From Planctomycetaceae bacterium (lineage in GTDB: Bacteria; Planctomycetota; Planctomycetia; Pirellulales; Pirellulaceae), in assembly GCA_003455945.1 (NCBI GenBank), contig DMPQ01000082.1:11322-16727 (forward strand): 5,406 nucleotides of DNA. Direction: 5' to 3'. A program made the position numbers and the translations under genes. The notes beneath the pieces are model-generated. The model saw nothing but the letters and a program-made list of their open reading frames with translations, did no database searches and was not told where the DNA came from. Below are positions 5,359 to 5,406 of this stretch, piece by piece (position 1 is the first letter of the stretch; each line of letters begins with the position of its first letter).

Positions 5359-5406
5359 GAGGGACAGGATCGAGGGACAAGACCGAGGGACAGGATCGAG
5401 GGACAG
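5359..5406. repeat. 13-bp tandem repeat, 3.7 copies, cut by window end
   Basis: GAGGGACAGGATC is at 5359-5371, GAGGGACAAGACC at 5372-5384 (two substitutions), GAGGGACAGGATC at 5385-5397, and GAGGGACAG at 5398-5406 where the window stops. It lies about 245 bp upstream of the kinase start. Identical outer copies suggest recent slippage or duplication. It may continue beyond the window. Confidence 0.85.

Noticed and set aside
4133..5380. A 415-codon minus-strand frame overlapping the kinase domain
   Set aside because: It is an out-of-frame shadow of the kinase domain; the translation lacks any motif.
1..5406. CRISPR array, tRNA, rRNA or transposase
   Set aside because: I looked for regularly spaced repeats with spacers, tRNA-like cloverleaf segments and transposase motifs and found none. 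The 13-bp repeat at the end is directly tandem without spacers.

Overview
The window is high-GC bacterial DNA that most probably comes from a planctomycete. The grounds are a secreted DUF1080 protein and a membrane-anchored Hanks-type kinase fused to further domains, both of which planctomycetes carry in large numbers, together with a short palindromic element in the kinase gene whose translation (GTGVSPV) I recall as recurrent in planctomycete genomes. This is an inference from gene content; there is no rRNA or other phylogenetic marker.

Layout: 46-654 (minus strand) encodes a 202-aa secreted DUF1080 / 3-keto-disaccharide hydrolase-family protein. A 449-bp spacer (655-1103) separates it from the divergent gene at 1104-1589 (plus strand), which encodes a 161-aa stand-alone macro-domain protein of the DarG/TARG1-like type. 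A 118-bp convergent spacer (1590-1707) contains a perfect 13-bp-stem hairpin, probably a shared terminator. 1708-5115 (minus strand) encodes a 1135-aa multidomain protein: Ser/Thr kinase, one transmembrane helix, four related beta-rich repeats, a caspase-like (peptidase C14) domain with an EF-hand-type loop, and TPR-like helices. 5116-5406 is upstream DNA of the kinase gene, ending in a 13-bp tandem repeat cut by the window edge.

The three genes do not form an operon: the first two are divergent and the last two convergent, so no shared pathway can be claimed. The kinase gene is the most interesting object. The kinase should be cytoplasmic and everything after the single membrane helix should be outside the cytoplasmic membrane, giving a receptor-kinase layout in which the beta repeats, caspase-like fold and TPRs form the sensor or scaffold. 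The caspase-like domain keeps its catalytic-type histidine (GHGF) but has glycine where the nucleophilic cysteine is expected, so it is predicted to be a pseudo-protease. The macro-domain gene has no toxin partner (no DarT-like gene) in the window and is more likely a free ADP-ribosyl-hydrolase or ADP-ribose binder than an antitoxin.
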